A stretch of DNA of 64,000 nt from Bacillota bacterium. Its GTDB lineage: Bacteria > Bacillota > Clostridia > Lachnospirales > Lachnospiraceae. This document shows positions 37,155 to 46,668 of the stretch, piece after piece (the stretch's first letter is position 1; each line of letters starts with the position of its first letter). The notes beneath the pieces were generated by a model. That model did no database searches, was not told the DNA's origin, and saw nothing but the letters and a program-made list of their open reading frames with translations. A program made the position numbers and the translations under genes. The stretch covers positions 73,962-137,961 of the forward strand of contig JAFAGA010000068.1 of NCBI GenBank assembly GCA_023423045.1, written 5' to 3'.

Positions 37155-37514
37155 ATGCTTGAGTATTTACCAATAGTCACAAATTTGACAATTAACAAAC
37201 CTGCATTTCTAAACATTGAGGATATTATAATGTGCCCTGAATGCAATACACTATCAAAGCTATCATTTTTACATGCAATTTTATTCGAGAAGAAAGATGG
37301 TACAAGTCGTATCTCAATTCAGTATTTTTGTTTTACATGCCAGTCAGTAGTCACAATAGAAAAAGAGGTGTTTCCGATGAGCAGGCATATGCATGTCTAC
37401 TCTTTCAAAAAACCTAAAATGAATACTACCTTAGCAGATCTTAATGATATAAGCGAAAATGAATTCTCAAGGGAAGAAAAAGAAAAAATTCTTTATTCAT
37501 GGAGAAGCAATTAA
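37155..37514 (+). CDS. Small protein with two CxxC pairs
   Basis: 119 residues from an ATG behind GGGGGGAAGAG. CPEC (residues 27-30) and CFTC (residues 58-61) form a probable zinc ribbon with strands between them. The tail (SENEFSREEKEKILYSW) is helical. No family recognised. AT-rich, like the cassette. Confidence 0.65.
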   Translation: MLEYLPIVTNLTINKPAFLNIEDIIMCPECNTLSKLSFLHAILFEKKDGTSRISIQYFCFTCQSVVTIEKEVFPMSRHMHVYSFKKPKMNTTLADLNDISENEFSREEKEKILYSWRSN

Positions 37515-37670
37515 CAGAGGGATTTGATGAAAAAGGTGAAAACTGGAGAGGGATTATGTTCTGAACATATCGAGCTCTGATAATGGAAGCATGTATTCAA
37601 TGAATAATCTTAAAGTTGAAAAGGGCTTCTATATAATACGAAGTGGATTTACCAGTGGAAAGGAACCCTC

Positions 37671-40600
37671 ATGATAACAAAATCAGCAATTCAAAAGAAA
37701 ACAAATTCAATCACCTTCAGCAAAGGCATGGATCTTTACCGGATGAATAAGGTGAAGCGTTTTTCCGTCGAGGAGGATGAGGAATTTGACTATATTGAGG
37801 CTAAGGTCAAGGGCAGTGGGAATAATACTTATGAAGTGACCGCATCGTATGATATAGAGGAGGACCGGATTGAGGATACTTACTGCGAATGTCCCGCATT
37901 CGCCAGCTATAGAGGCATCTGCAAGCATGGTGTGGCTGTTCTGTTGGAATATCTGAACTATTCGAAGCGGAATTCGGTTCAATCAAAAGAGGAGCTGAAG
38001 CAGCAGGCGGCTCTTGAAATGCTGAAAGCACTAAAAGGAGACAGGGAAACCAAGCCGGTGCAAAAGAGCAAGACGGCTCCGGCAAAGATAGCGCTGCAGA
38101 CAACGCCGGAGATAAAGAAATTATTAAGTAACCGTATCCAGAGGCACACCCTGCAGGTGCTGCAGGCCACAGAGTTGGATAAGGTTCGGCTGGAGCCGTA
38201 TCTCCATGGCCATGGCCAGCTCCAGCTGGAGTTTAAAATCGGGATCACTCATATGTATGTACTGAAGGATATCTTTGCCTTCGACCGTGCCTTTGAGCAA
38301 TGTGAAGCGGTTAGCTACGGGCAGAAGCTTCAATTTACCCATACCCTGGAGGCTTTTGAGGACGGAAGCCGGGAATGGGTTCAATTTATTCGACGATGGG
38401 TGCGCAGATATAAGATGAAGTATACCATGGGGGCCTATTATAGTATCTATTCTTATAGCTATGCCTATCCCAAGACAAGAGACATTGTGCTGCAGCCGGC
38501 GGATTTGGATGAACTGTATGAGGCGCTGGGAGATCGTGCCATTTTGGCTAATGTAGATGGAACAGGAGACAGGCGGTGGCAGCCGGCGGAGGGAGATCCT
38601 CCCAGGCAAATGACCATTACCGGCAAGAAGGAAGGAATTCAGGTTAAGATTAATTATCTTGGGGGATATCAGGGAGATAAGATAAATCTGTATTTTCATG
38701 AGGGGAAAATCTACCGAACCCTGCAAAAGGAATGGGAATCCATCGGAGATTTTATGAAATGTATGTCGGCACTTCCCAATCGAACGATTGCGATACATAG
38801 GGATGATGTTCCGCTGTTCTGCCGCGAGCTCTTACCGGCTCTGGAACAGTACTTCACCTGTATAAAGGATGAGTTTGATGAGAAAGATTACGGCATCCTG
38901 CCGGTCAGTTTCCAGATCTATCTGGATGCTCCGCAGAAGGATATGATCACCTGCCAGGCGATGGCTGTCTATGGTGAGGGCCAATATAACATATATAACA
39001 AGTTAGAACAGACAAATATAAGGGATATGATCGCGGAAGCAGAGATGGAAAAGCTGATCTCTGCCTTTTGTAATGCCTTTGACAGCGAGGAAAAATTAAT
39101 GGTTGTGGCAGAGGATGAAGACCGGCTGTACGATTTTCTTGTATACGGGATTCCCAAGCTGCAGGAGGTGGCACAGGTATTCATCTCGGATGCACTGAAG
39201 CGCTTCCGGGTGGCGTCGGCACCCAGAGTGGCGGTGGGAGTATCGATTACAGGGGATATTATGAATTTGAAGCTGACCTCGGATGATATGTCCCGGGAGC
39301 AGCTGCTGGAGATCCTGTCCAGATATAACCGCAAGAAGAAGTTCTACCGTCTGAAGAACGGTGATTTTATCAATGTGCAGGGAGAGGAGATTGAGGCCCT
39401 GCTGGAGCTGAAGCAGAGCCTTCATTTATCGGAGGCTCAGCTGAGGAAGAGTACAATTGAGGTCCCCAGGTACAGGGCGTTGTATCTGGATTCCGAGCTG
39501 AAGGAAAGGGTCTCGCTGCAGGTCACGAAGGACAAGAACTTTCGTGAGCTGGTCCGAAATATGAAGACGGTGGAGGATAACGACTTCGAGCTTCCGGAGA
39601 GCCTGGAGCATATCCTGCGGGAATATCAGAAAAGGGGTTTCCTCTGGATTAAGACATTGAAAGCAAATGGCTTCGGAGGCATCCTTGCAGATGATATGGG
39701 ACTGGGTAAGACTTTGCAGGTGATCTGCTATCTGCTTTCGGAACATACGGATGCAAAGCAGGGGGAGAATCAAAGAGCGCTGATCGTATGTCCGGCTTCT
39801 CTTGTCTACAATTGGAACAGTGAAATACAACGGTTTGCACCATCGCTGACAGCGAAAATGGTGATCGGAACCGTCCGGGAGAGGAAGGAAATCATACAAA
39901 ATGCCGGAGACAGGGACATTCTGATCACTTCCTATGATTTATTAAAGAGGGATTTGGAAGCTTATGAGGATGTGGTATTTCATAGTGAGATAATTGACGA
40001 AGCTCAATTTATTAAGAACCATACTACCCTGGCTGCCCAGTCGGTAAAGCAGATTCATGCGGCCTTTAAGCTGGCCCTTACCGGAACACCCATTGAAAAC
40101 AGGCTGAGTGAGCTTTGGAGTATCTTTGATTATTTGATGCCGGGTTTTCTTTATTCCTATCAGAGATTTCACGATGAGCTGGAGCTTGCTATTGTTCAGA
40201 AAAATGATCCTTTGGCAGTCAGACGGCTTCAGAGGATGATATCGCCCTTTGTACTTCGCCGCTTGAAGAAGGAGGTTCTTGCGGATCTGCCGGACAAGCT
40301 TGAGGAAGAGATCTATGCCAGTCTGGAAGGAGAACAGCAGAAGCTCTACGATGCCCATGTGAAGAAGCTGCAGCTCCTGCTGGATAACCAGTCGGAGGAG
40401 GAATTTAAGACCTCTAAGCTGCAATTACTATCCGAATTGACAAGGCTGAGACAGATCTGCTGCGATCCTGCGCTCCTCTATGAAGGTTACCGTGCGGGCT
40501 CGGCGAAGACCGAGCTGTGTCTGGAGCTGATACGCAATGCCATCAGCTCAGGTCATAAGATCCTTCTCTTCTCTCAATTTACTTCCATGCTGGAACGTCT

Positions 40601-41009
40601 GAGACAGAAGCTGGAGGAAGAGAATATCAGTTATTATCTGCTGACCGGGGCAACCTCGAAAGAGAATCGGAGCCGGATGGTTACAGAGTTCAACAAGGAT
40701 GATACATCGGTGTTTTGTATCTCCCTGAAGGCCGGAGGTACGGGACTGAATCTGACCGCGGCGGATATTGTAATTCATTTCGACCCATGGTGGAATCTAG
40801 CGGTCCAGAACCAGGCGACGGACAGAGCACATCGAATCGGACAAAGCAATGTGGTTACGGTATATAAGCTGATTGTGGAGGGAACCATTGAAGAGAATAT
40901 CATGAAAATACAGGAGCAGAAGAAGGAGCTGGCAGAGCAGGTGATCGGTGGTGAAGGCATGAATCTGGGAAGCTTCACGAAAGAGGAACTGCTTGAGTTG
41001 CTGAGGTAA
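37671..41009 (+). CDS. SNF2-family ATPase with SWIM zinc finger
   Basis: 1112 residues, RapA/Snf2-like helicase superfamily 2. The SWIM zinc site is C72, C74, C84, H86 (CECPAFASYRGICKHG). A long middle region of about 500 residues resembles the bacterial SNF2-associated domain. The ATPase core starts near residue 630: GGILADDMGLGKTLQVICYL with Walker A about 673-681, IIDEAQFIKN near 776, LTGTPIENRLSELWSIFDYL. The second lobe has SGHKILLFSQFTSMLERL, GGTGLNLTAADIVIHFDPWW and ATDRAHRIGQ. It probably remodels protein-DNA complexes or RNA polymerase; the client is unknown. Complete. Confidence 0.92.
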   Translation: MITKSAIQKKTNSITFSKGMDLYRMNKVKRFSVEEDEEFDYIEAKVKGSGNNTYEVTASYDIEEDRIEDTYCECPAFASYRGICKHGVAVLLEYLNYSKRNSVQSKEELKQQAALEMLKALKGDRETKPVQKSKTAPAKIALQTTPEIKKLLSNRIQRHTLQVLQATELDKVRLEPYLHGHGQLQLEFKIGITHMYVLKDIFAFDRAFEQCEAVSYGQKLQFTHTLEAFEDGSREWVQFIRRWVRRYKMKYTMGAYYSIYSYSYAYPKTRDIVLQPADLDELYEALGDRAILANVDGTGDRRWQPAEGDPPRQMTITGKKEGIQVKINYLGGYQGDKINLYFHEGKIYRTLQKEWESIGDFMKCMSALPNRTIAIHRDDVPLFCRELLPALEQYFTCIKDEFDEKDYGILPVSFQIYLDAPQKDMITCQAMAVYGEGQYNIYNKLEQTNIRDMIAEAEMEKLISAFCNAFDSEEKLMVVAEDEDRLYDFLVYGIPKLQEVAQVFISDALKRFRVASAPRVAVGVSITGDIMNLKLTSDDMSREQLLEILSRYNRKKKFYRLKNGDFINVQGEEIEALLELKQSLHLSEAQLRKSTIEVPRYRALYLDSELKERVSLQVTKDKNFRELVRNMKTVEDNDFELPESLEHILREYQKRGFLWIKTLKANGFGGILADDMGLGKTLQVICYLLSEHTDAKQGENQRALIVCPASLVYNWNSEIQRFAPSLTAKMVIGTVRERKEIIQNAGDRDILITSYDLLKRDLEAYEDVVFHSEIIDEAQFIKNHTTLAAQSVKQIHAAFKLALTGTPIENRLSELWSIFDYLMPGFLYSYQRFHDELELAIVQKNDPLAVRRLQRMISPFVLRRLKKEVLADLPDKLEEEIYASLEGEQQKLYDAHVKKLQLLLDNQSEEEFKTSKLQLLSELTRLRQICCDPALLYEGYRAGSAKTELCLELIRNAISSGHKILLFSQFTSMLERLRQKLEEENISYYLLTGATSKENRSRMVTEFNKDDTSVFCISLKAGGTGLNLTAADIVIHFDPWWNLAVQNQATDRAHRIGQSNVVTVYKLIVEGTIEENIMKIQEQKKELAEQVIGGEGMNLGSFTKEELLELLR

Positions 41010-41221
41010 TTGCGATGAAGGACAAGAAGGGGCGAATCATGGCGGCGGTATTCCGCCGCTTTGATATCATAGAGCAATATAATAAGAAGGATATCTGGTG
41101 GAATGCCAATATGCGGGAATGAGCGGGAGGTGCTGTTCCTGCATCGTTTATCATGATTACAGGAACAGGAACTTCGTTGCAGTAATATACTGTAATAAAA
41201 GTCAAACTCTTGGGTAGAGCG

Positions 41222-41333
41222 CTGAGACCACTGGGCTTTCATGATTATCTGAAATGAATGCCAAAGCGGTATTGGTATTGAGTAACAGTGGTACGATAAG
41301 TGAAGAAGCATCCATTCTGGGCCTGCGGGCCCT
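41222..41333 (+). pseudogene. Fragment of a third fnlC
   Basis: 41222-41254 encodes LRPLGFHDYLK. A shift of frame at 41254 then gives MNAKAVLVLSNSGTISEEAS, continuing ILGLRAL to 41333. Both pieces align end to end with the LKPLGFYDYLKLQMNAKAVL and SDSGTISEEASILGLRAL parts of the FnlC proteins. The fragment has a small deletion at the join and an insertion before SGT. Nothing else of the gene remains. Confidence 0.75.
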
Positions 41334-41723
41334 GTTTTTTGAACTAGCGATAGAATTGCCTGTACAGGAGCTTTTTAATCAACGGCAGAGAATGAGCAGA
41401 AGTTTATAGCGCTTCATATATTTAATATCAGGAAACGCACCGGATGAGAATAACTAAATAAAAAGTTAAAAGTATGTTTCTATACATCTAACCAAATTAT
41501 TTTACTACTCCAGAGTTAATAAAATAAGCGAATTAAAATGTAAAAGAATGCGCAGGAATATAACAGTTGCAAAAATATCAAGGAAGGTATTGGTAAGAAT
41601 ACATCGGACCAATATCTTCCTTGAAATGCATCAAAGAATATTGTATTATTGTATAAAGTAATTAATAATTGCCGATTGTTTAAGAATATAAGAATAATAT
41701 CATAAAGAATATAGGAGCAAACA
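41334..41723 (+). other. Gene-free stretch with one large hairpin
   Basis: The arms at 41578-41594 (TCAAGGAAGGTATTGGT) and 41608-41624 pair over 17 bases with one wobble and a 13-base loop. On the minus strand the hairpin runs into TATTTTTGC, so it could end leftward transcription. On the plus strand no T run follows. I see no gene here. Confidence 0.5.
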
Positions 41724-42275
41724 ATGAAGATTATCCCTACTGACTTAAAAGATGTCTATATACTGGAACCAAAGGTCCATGGCGATCACCGGGGTTGGTT
41801 TATCGAAAGCTGGTCACAGAAGACAATGGAAGAGAACGGATTATTCTATAATTTTGTACAGGACAACCATTCCTATTCGTCGTCCAAAGGCACCCTGCGG
41901 GGATTGCATTGCCAGAAGGGAGAGGAATCCCAGGCAAAGCTGGTCAGATGCACCAAGGGGAGCATTCTTGATGCGGTAGTCGATGTAAGACTAGGTTCCC
42001 CCTCCTACAAACAGTGGATAGCGGTGGAATTATCTGCTGAAAATTTCAGACAGCTCTTAATACCGCGGGGGTTTTTACACGGCTATCTAACTTTAACGGA
42101 CGAGGTTGAATTCCTATATAAGACAGATAATTTTTATAATAAAGAAGCAGACCGCTCCATCTGCTGGAATGATCCGGAGTTTAGTGTAGACTGGGGAATT
42201 AAGAATCCGGTTGTTTCGGAAAAGGATGCAAAGGCACCGTTATTTAAAGATAGTGATTTGGATTTTATATATTAG
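41724..42275 (+). CDS. rfbC: dTDP-4-dehydrorhamnose 3,5-epimerase
   Basis: 183 residues, cupin fold. MKIIPTDLKDVYILEPKVHG, GDHRGWFIESW, the catalytic-histidine segment TLRGLHCQKGEESQAKLVRC, and IPRGFLHGYLTL. Third enzyme of dTDP-L-rhamnose synthesis. rfbA lies 1.2 kb downstream, while rfbB and rfbD are not in the window. GGAG site upstream. Confidence 0.94.
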   Translation: MKIIPTDLKDVYILEPKVHGDHRGWFIESWSQKTMEENGLFYNFVQDNHSYSSSKGTLRGLHCQKGEESQAKLVRCTKGSILDAVVDVRLGSPSYKQWIAVELSAENFRQLLIPRGFLHGYLTLTDEVEFLYKTDNFYNKEADRSICWNDPEFSVDWGIKNPVVSEKDAKAPLFKDSDLDFIY

Positions 42276-42324
42276 TAAATGTTTGTGTATCCGTGTTTAT
42301 TAACCTGATGTGGAGGCTTCTTTT

Positions 42325-43221
42325 ATGAAGAAAATGCTTTTTGTATTCAATCCGGCTGCCGGCAGAGGCAAAATTAAGACGAAGCTGTTTGATATTGTGG
42401 ACAGCTTTACAAAGCACGGCTATCGGGTTCATGTATATCCCACGCAGCAGAAGGGAGATGCCACCTCCGTTATTATGAATGAAACAGAGCCTTACGATGT
42501 GCTGGTGTGCGCCGGAGGCGACGGAACGCTGAATGAAATTATCACCGGAATGATGCTTGCGGATAAATCAGTTCCCATCGGCTTGATTCCGGTAGGATCG
42601 ATGAATGATGTGGGACATAGCTTCCGAATCAGCAGAAATATTATGAATGCGGTGCATAATGTGTTAACAGGAAGACTGTACTCGATGGACATCGGCCGTT
42701 TTAATGACAAGTATTTTATCTATGTGGCTGCCTTTGGAGCATTTACGGATATTTCCTATACCACCTCCCAGAAGAATAAGAATATTATCGGTAATCTAGC
42801 TTATTATCTGGAAGGAATTAAGAAGCTATCCGAGCTGAAACCCCGGCTGGTGAGGGTCCAATGTGGTGAGCGTGTGATTGAAGAGGAGTTCCTGATTGGC
42901 TTGGTAACGAATTCCCTTTATATCGGCGGATTTAAGAATCTGAATTATGACAAAACCAGTCTCAATGACGGTCTAATGGAGCTGCTTTTGGTAAAGATGC
43001 CAAAGAATATTTTTGATCTTGAAGCGATCGTCACCTCGCTGATTAATTACAAGATTAATGAGAGTCTGATGTATTATATACAGGCACCAAGCATTACTAT
43101 TACTTCTGATATAATGGAGTGGACTCTGGACGGAGAATTTGGTGGAAGCTATGACAGGGTCGAAATCAGCAACTGCAATAAAGCAATCAAAATTATAAGT
43201 AATTCGCTGCATGACAAGTAG
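42325..43221 (+). CDS. Diacylglycerol/lipid kinase, YegS/DagK family
   Basis: 298 residues from the ATG at 42325; GTGGAGG at 42310-42316 is its ribosome site, not an earlier start. N-terminal nucleotide domain with FNPAAGRGKIKTKLFDIV and the ATP-binding GGDGTLNEIITGM. The C-terminal beta-sandwich ends WTLDGEFGG. Phosphorylates diacylglycerol or a related lipid at the membrane. It separates the two rml genes, so may be co-transcribed with them. Confidence 0.88.
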   Translation: MKKMLFVFNPAAGRGKIKTKLFDIVDSFTKHGYRVHVYPTQQKGDATSVIMNETEPYDVLVCAGGDGTLNEIITGMMLADKSVPIGLIPVGSMNDVGHSFRISRNIMNAVHNVLTGRLYSMDIGRFNDKYFIYVAAFGAFTDISYTTSQKNKNIIGNLAYYLEGIKKLSELKPRLVRVQCGERVIEEEFLIGLVTNSLYIGGFKNLNYDKTSLNDGLMELLLVKMPKNIFDLEAIVTSLINYKINESLMYYIQAPSITITSDIMEWTLDGEFGGSYDRVEISNCNKAIKIISNSLHDK

Positions 43222-43447
43222 AAAGCCGGGAGTGGCAAGCAGAAGGCCGGAATGAGCAGATAGAAGTCGTAGGAGTTTGTAACGCTCAATAAGAAGCCTG
43301 AAATGTAAGGAGCTGGAATGAGCAAATCAGGGCGGATTGTATTAATGGAAGCTAAGAATGCCCAAGAGGAGTTCGAATTGCAGGAGTCCTTGAAATAAAA
43401 AAGATCAGATTTTGTGTGCCGTTGAATCGGCAGAATGGAGATTATTT
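43222..43447 (+). other. Spacer before rfbA
   Basis: No gene. Contains two related stretches, CCGGAATGAGCAGAT (43247) and CTGGAATGAGCAAAT (43312), of unknown meaning. Confidence 0.3.
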
Positions 43448-44326
43448 ATGAAGGGAATTATACTCGCCGGAGGATCCGGCACACGTTTATATCCGTTAAC
43501 CATGGTGACATCAAAGCAGCTGCTGCCGGTGTATGATAAGCCAATGATATACTATCCATTATCGACCCTGATGCTGGCCGGTATTCAGGATATTCTCATT
43601 ATATCCACGCCCCATGACCTTCCGAATTTCAAGAAATTACTTGGCGACGGTTCCGGCTTTGGGATCCGATTGTCCTATGCCGAGCAGCCCTCTCCGGATG
43701 GTCTGGCCCAGGCTTTTCTCATCGGCGAAGAGTTTATCGCAGGGGAAGCCTGCGCTATGGTGCTGGGAGACAATATCTTTTATGGCAGCGGCCTGATCAA
43801 GCATCTGAAGGAAGCAGCAGGCAGGAATTTTGGAGCTACGATATTCGGTTATTATGTGGAGGATCCGGAGCGCTTTGGTATTGTGGAGTTTGACGCAGAT
43901 GGCAAGGCGGTTTCCATTGAAGAAAAACCGGAGAATCCAAAGTCCAATTACTGTGTTACCGGCTTATATTTTTATGATAACAGAGTATGCGAATTTGCGA
44001 AGCAGATCAAGCCCTCCAAACGGGGAGAACTGGAGATTACAGATCTCAATCGCATATATCTTGAGGACGGCAGTTTGAATGTGGTCACTCTTGGCAGGGG
44101 CTACGCCTGGCTGGATACCGGAACGACGGAAGCCTTAAGTGATGCCTCGGAATTTGTAAGAGTAATTGAGAAACGCCAGGGAATCCAGATCGCGGCAATA
44201 GAGGAGATTGCCTATATTAATGGATGGATTGATAAGGGAATGTTACTGGAGGCGGCGCAGCATTATGGGAAGTCGCCATATGGACAGCATTTATGGAAGG
44301 TGTCGGAAGGAAAAATTCTTTACTAA
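43448..44326 (+). CDS. rfbA: Glucose-1-phosphate thymidylyltransferase
   Basis: 292 residues from the ATG at 43448, preceded by ATGGAG. KGIILAGGSGTRLYPLTMVT is the nucleotide-binding start. VYDKPMIYYPLSTLMLAGI, LGDNIFYGSGL and YAWLDTGTTEAL are typical of RmlA. Makes dTDP-glucose, the source of dTDP-rhamnose and of dTDP-amino sugars that the cassette aminotransferase might use. A strong terminator follows. Confidence 0.95.
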   Translation: MKGIILAGGSGTRLYPLTMVTSKQLLPVYDKPMIYYPLSTLMLAGIQDILIISTPHDLPNFKKLLGDGSGFGIRLSYAEQPSPDGLAQAFLIGEEFIAGEACAMVLGDNIFYGSGLIKHLKEAAGRNFGATIFGYYVEDPERFGIVEFDADGKAVSIEEKPENPKSNYCVTGLYFYDNRVCEFAKQIKPSKRGELEITDLNRIYLEDGSLNVVTLGRGYAWLDTGTTEALSDASEFVRVIEKRQGIQIAAIEEIAYINGWIDKGMLLEAAQHYGKSPYGQHLWKVSEGKILY

Positions 44327-44485
44327 ATATATCCTTCAACTGGAATACAATGAAAGCAATAGAGCGGGCTGAGAACCAACTGGGAAACGGATACAGGGTT
44401 CAGATTTATTTGCAGAAGCCGGGGTCTATCATTAGAGTAAGATAGTGAAGTATTTAGGAGTTTAGGAAGCAGGATTACAATAAAT

Positions 44486-44533
44486 AGAGATGATCTTTTT
44501 CGTGTTTTACACGATGTGGGCATCTCTTTTTTT
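44486..44533 (+). terminator. Terminator after rfbA
   Basis: AGAGATG (44486-44492) pairs with CATCTCT (44521-44527). The inner arms CGTG/CACG pair as well, and seven Ts follow the outer arm. Confidence 0.75.
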
Positions 44534-44534
44534 A

Positions 44535-44840
44535 CATGTAATAATCTTTAAGTAATAGTCTTCAGGTAATAATCTCCAAGTAGCAATCTCCAAGTAGCAA
44601 TCTCCAAGTAGCAATCATCAAGTAGCAATCTTTAAGTAGCAATCCCCAAGTAGCAATCTTTAAGTAGTAATCTTTAAGTGATAATCTTTAAGTGATAATC
44701 CCAAAGTATTAATCTTCAGTAGTAATCTTTAAGTGATAATTTCCAAGTATTAATCTCCAAATAATAATCATCATGGAATAATTTTCAAATGATAATCTGC
44801 AAGTAATAATTTATGAATCACAATTTATAAATAACAATTG
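44535..44840 (+). repeat. 14-base tandem repeat, about 22 copies
   Basis: Imperfect head-to-tail copies of AAGTAATAATCTCC (variants AAGTAGCAATCTCC, AAGTGATAATCTTT, AAGTATTAATCTCC). The centre is most regular, with near-exact neighbours at 44576-44660. The edges decay. The period is not a multiple of three and no ORF crosses it. It fills most of the 636-base gap between rfbA and the ABC importer. Confidence 0.85.
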
Positions 44841-44962
44841 AATTATTTGCATTGTCATGGTAATATGGTAAAGTGCTAACACAAAAAAGCGATAATAGAA
44901 AAAAACAAACAGCAATGCAAGCACAACCATAACAAGAAACATAAGTAGGCGAGGAGAAAATC

Positions 44963-45775
44963 ATGATGAAAAAGAGAATAATCAGCGTATTATTAATATC
45001 CCTAACGGTACTGAGTCTGGCGGGCTGCCAAAAGAGCTCAGGTGAGGATAATTCCCTGAAGTACATACAGGATAACAAAAAGCTGGTGCTCGGTATGGAT
45101 GATACCTTTGCACCCATGGGATTTCGGGATGATAGCGGGGAGATTGTCGGCTTTGATATCGATCTTGCCAGAGCCGTATGCGAAAAGCTTGGCGTTGAAT
45201 TGGTGATCCAACCCGTAGAATGGAAGGCAAAGGAGCAGGAGCTGGCAACGAAGAATATCGACTGTATCTGGAACGGATTATCCGTGACTCCGGAGCGCAA
45301 GAATAATATGACCATGTCTAAGTCCTATATGACCAATGACATTTCTCTGGTAGTCACTAGTGACAGCACCATCGTCAGCCTGGCCGATATGGCGGGTAAA
45401 AGGCTTGCGGTTCAGGGCGGCTCCTCTGCAGAAGAGACGCTGAATGAGGATGAGAACAAAGAATTCCGTGAATCCCTGGGGCAGGTAAATCCATTCGATA
45501 AATATGATACTGCACTGATGGATATGGAGACAGGCAATTCGGATGCGGTACTTATGGATACGGTAATGGCCAATTATATGATTAATAGCCTTGGCAAAGA
45601 CTATAAGGTGCTGGATGAATCCCTGCTTCCGGATGAATATGCCATCGGTTTCCGCAAGGGAGAGGCGGCTCTTTGCGGGGCGGTTGAACAAGCATTAAGT
45701 GAGCTTAAGGCAGACGGCACCATAACAGAGATTTCTTCAAAATGGTTCGGAACGGATATCACAACGATTGAATAA
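44963..45775 (+). CDS. Amino-acid ABC importer, substrate-binding lipoprotein
   Basis: 270 residues. Signal peptide and lipobox LSLAGC with the lipidated cysteine at residue 22. Family 3 solute-binding protein: KKLVLGMDDTFAPMGFRDDS, EIVGFDIDLARAVCEKLG, CIWNGLSVTPERKNNM, and YALGFRKG-like YAIGFRKGEAAL. It binds a polar or sulfur amino acid outside the membrane. The permease and ATPase follow at 46006 and 46841, with unusually long gaps. The start may be the second ATG. Confidence 0.92.
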   Translation: MMKKRIISVLLISLTVLSLAGCQKSSGEDNSLKYIQDNKKLVLGMDDTFAPMGFRDDSGEIVGFDIDLARAVCEKLGVELVIQPVEWKAKEQELATKNIDCIWNGLSVTPERKNNMTMSKSYMTNDISLVVTSDSTIVSLADMAGKRLAVQGGSSAEETLNEDENKEFRESLGQVNPFDKYDTALMDMETGNSDAVLMDTVMANYMINSLGKDYKVLDESLLPDEYAIGFRKGEAALCGAVEQALSELKADGTITEISSKWFGTDITTIE

Positions 45776-46005
45776 ATACGTTACAGCCGCAGCTTGCGGC
45801 ATTCTGGTATTCTCTTTTTACACAGATCTGGGCAATGTAACCTTCTTTAGTTATGAAGGTTACATTTATGCATCTTGTGAAGCGGAGCGTTCTGAGGGTG
45901 TGTCCCACCGAACACTACGAAGGAAAAGCAAGTAAAAATGGAAGGTCAGAATGTCATGAGCTGAACTGTAACCTAAATCCAGCAAATACATAACGGAGGC
46001 ACTTT
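45776..46005 (+). promoter_or_regulatory. Gap with a perfect 12-bp hairpin
   Basis: AATGTAACCTTC (45834-45845) is perfectly complementary to GAAGGTTACATT (45855-45866), 9-base loop. A smaller GCCGCA/TGCGGC hairpin lies at 45785. No long T run follows, so it may protect the binding-protein mRNA or thin out transcription into the permease rather than end it. Confidence 0.45.
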
Positions 46006-46668
46006 ATGATTATAGATAATGTACCCTTGGACTACCTGATACCGAATATGCTTAAGGCGACGGGGACTACCCTCAGTATCTTCTTTTTGACCATTCTTTT
46101 CTCTGTTCCTCTGGGCTTTTTTGTTGCCCTTGGAAGGAGATGCCGGATATGGATCGTAAGCTTTCCGATTCGCGTGTATCAGCTGATTTTCCGTGGGACT
46201 CCGTTGATGCTGCAATTGATATTCTTCATGTACGCGCCCTTTTACCTATTCGGATATAATTATAAGGACCGTATGGTGGCCTGCATTCTGGCATTCTCTA
46301 TTAATTATGCCGCTTATTTCGGTGAGATTTTCCGTGGAGGAATTGCGGCCATTCCCAAGGGGCAATATGAGGCGGCCAAGGTATTGGGATATACAAAATT
46401 CCAGACTTTTATGCGTATCATCCTTCCCCAGGTAGTGAAGTATGTCATACCGGCGACCGGCAACGAATTGATGACTCTGGTCAAGGATACCTCACTGGCC
46501 CAGGTAATCGCTGTAGTAGAGCTGTTCCGTGTTGCCACAACCACACAATCCAAATATTTCTCTACTGTTCCCATCATTATTGCCGCTCTGTTTTATCTTC
46601 TCATGAATACGGTCGTAGAAGTATCCTTTAAGCTGCTGGAGAAAAAACTGGACTATTATAAGAATTAG
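46006..46668 (+). CDS. Amino-acid ABC importer permease
   Basis: 220 residues, His/Glu/Gln transporter permease family. About five membrane helices. PNMLKATGTTLSIFFLTIL at the start, LIFRGTPLMLQLIFFMY, and the ATPase-contact EAA loop YEAAKVLGYTKFQTFMRIILP. GGAGG upstream of the ATG. Works with the preceding binding protein and the following ATPase. Confidence 0.93.
   Translation: MIIDNVPLDYLIPNMLKATGTTLSIFFLTILFSVPLGFFVALGRRCRIWIVSFPIRVYQLIFRGTPLMLQLIFFMYAPFYLFGYNYKDRMVACILAFSINYAAYFGEIFRGGIAAIPKGQYEAAKVLGYTKFQTFMRIILPQVVKYVIPATGNELMTLVKDTSLAQVIAVVELFRVATTTQSKYFSTVPIIIAALFYLLMNTVVEVSFKLLEKKLDYYKN

Noticed and set aside
38124..39899. Minus-strand frames of 100-224 codons opposite the SNF2 gene
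   Set aside because: Opposite a clear helicase gene with continuous conserved motifs; no ribosome sites and no recognisable motifs.
41010..41124. Small ORF of about 36 codons after the SNF2 gene (ends NMRE)
   Set aside because: No ribosome site of its own and no recognisable family. Kept only as one end of the 17-base repeat pair.
44535..44840. CRISPR array
   Set aside because: Units are 14 bases head to tail without spacers, unlike the 28-37 base repeats and spacers of CRISPR. No cas genes are present.
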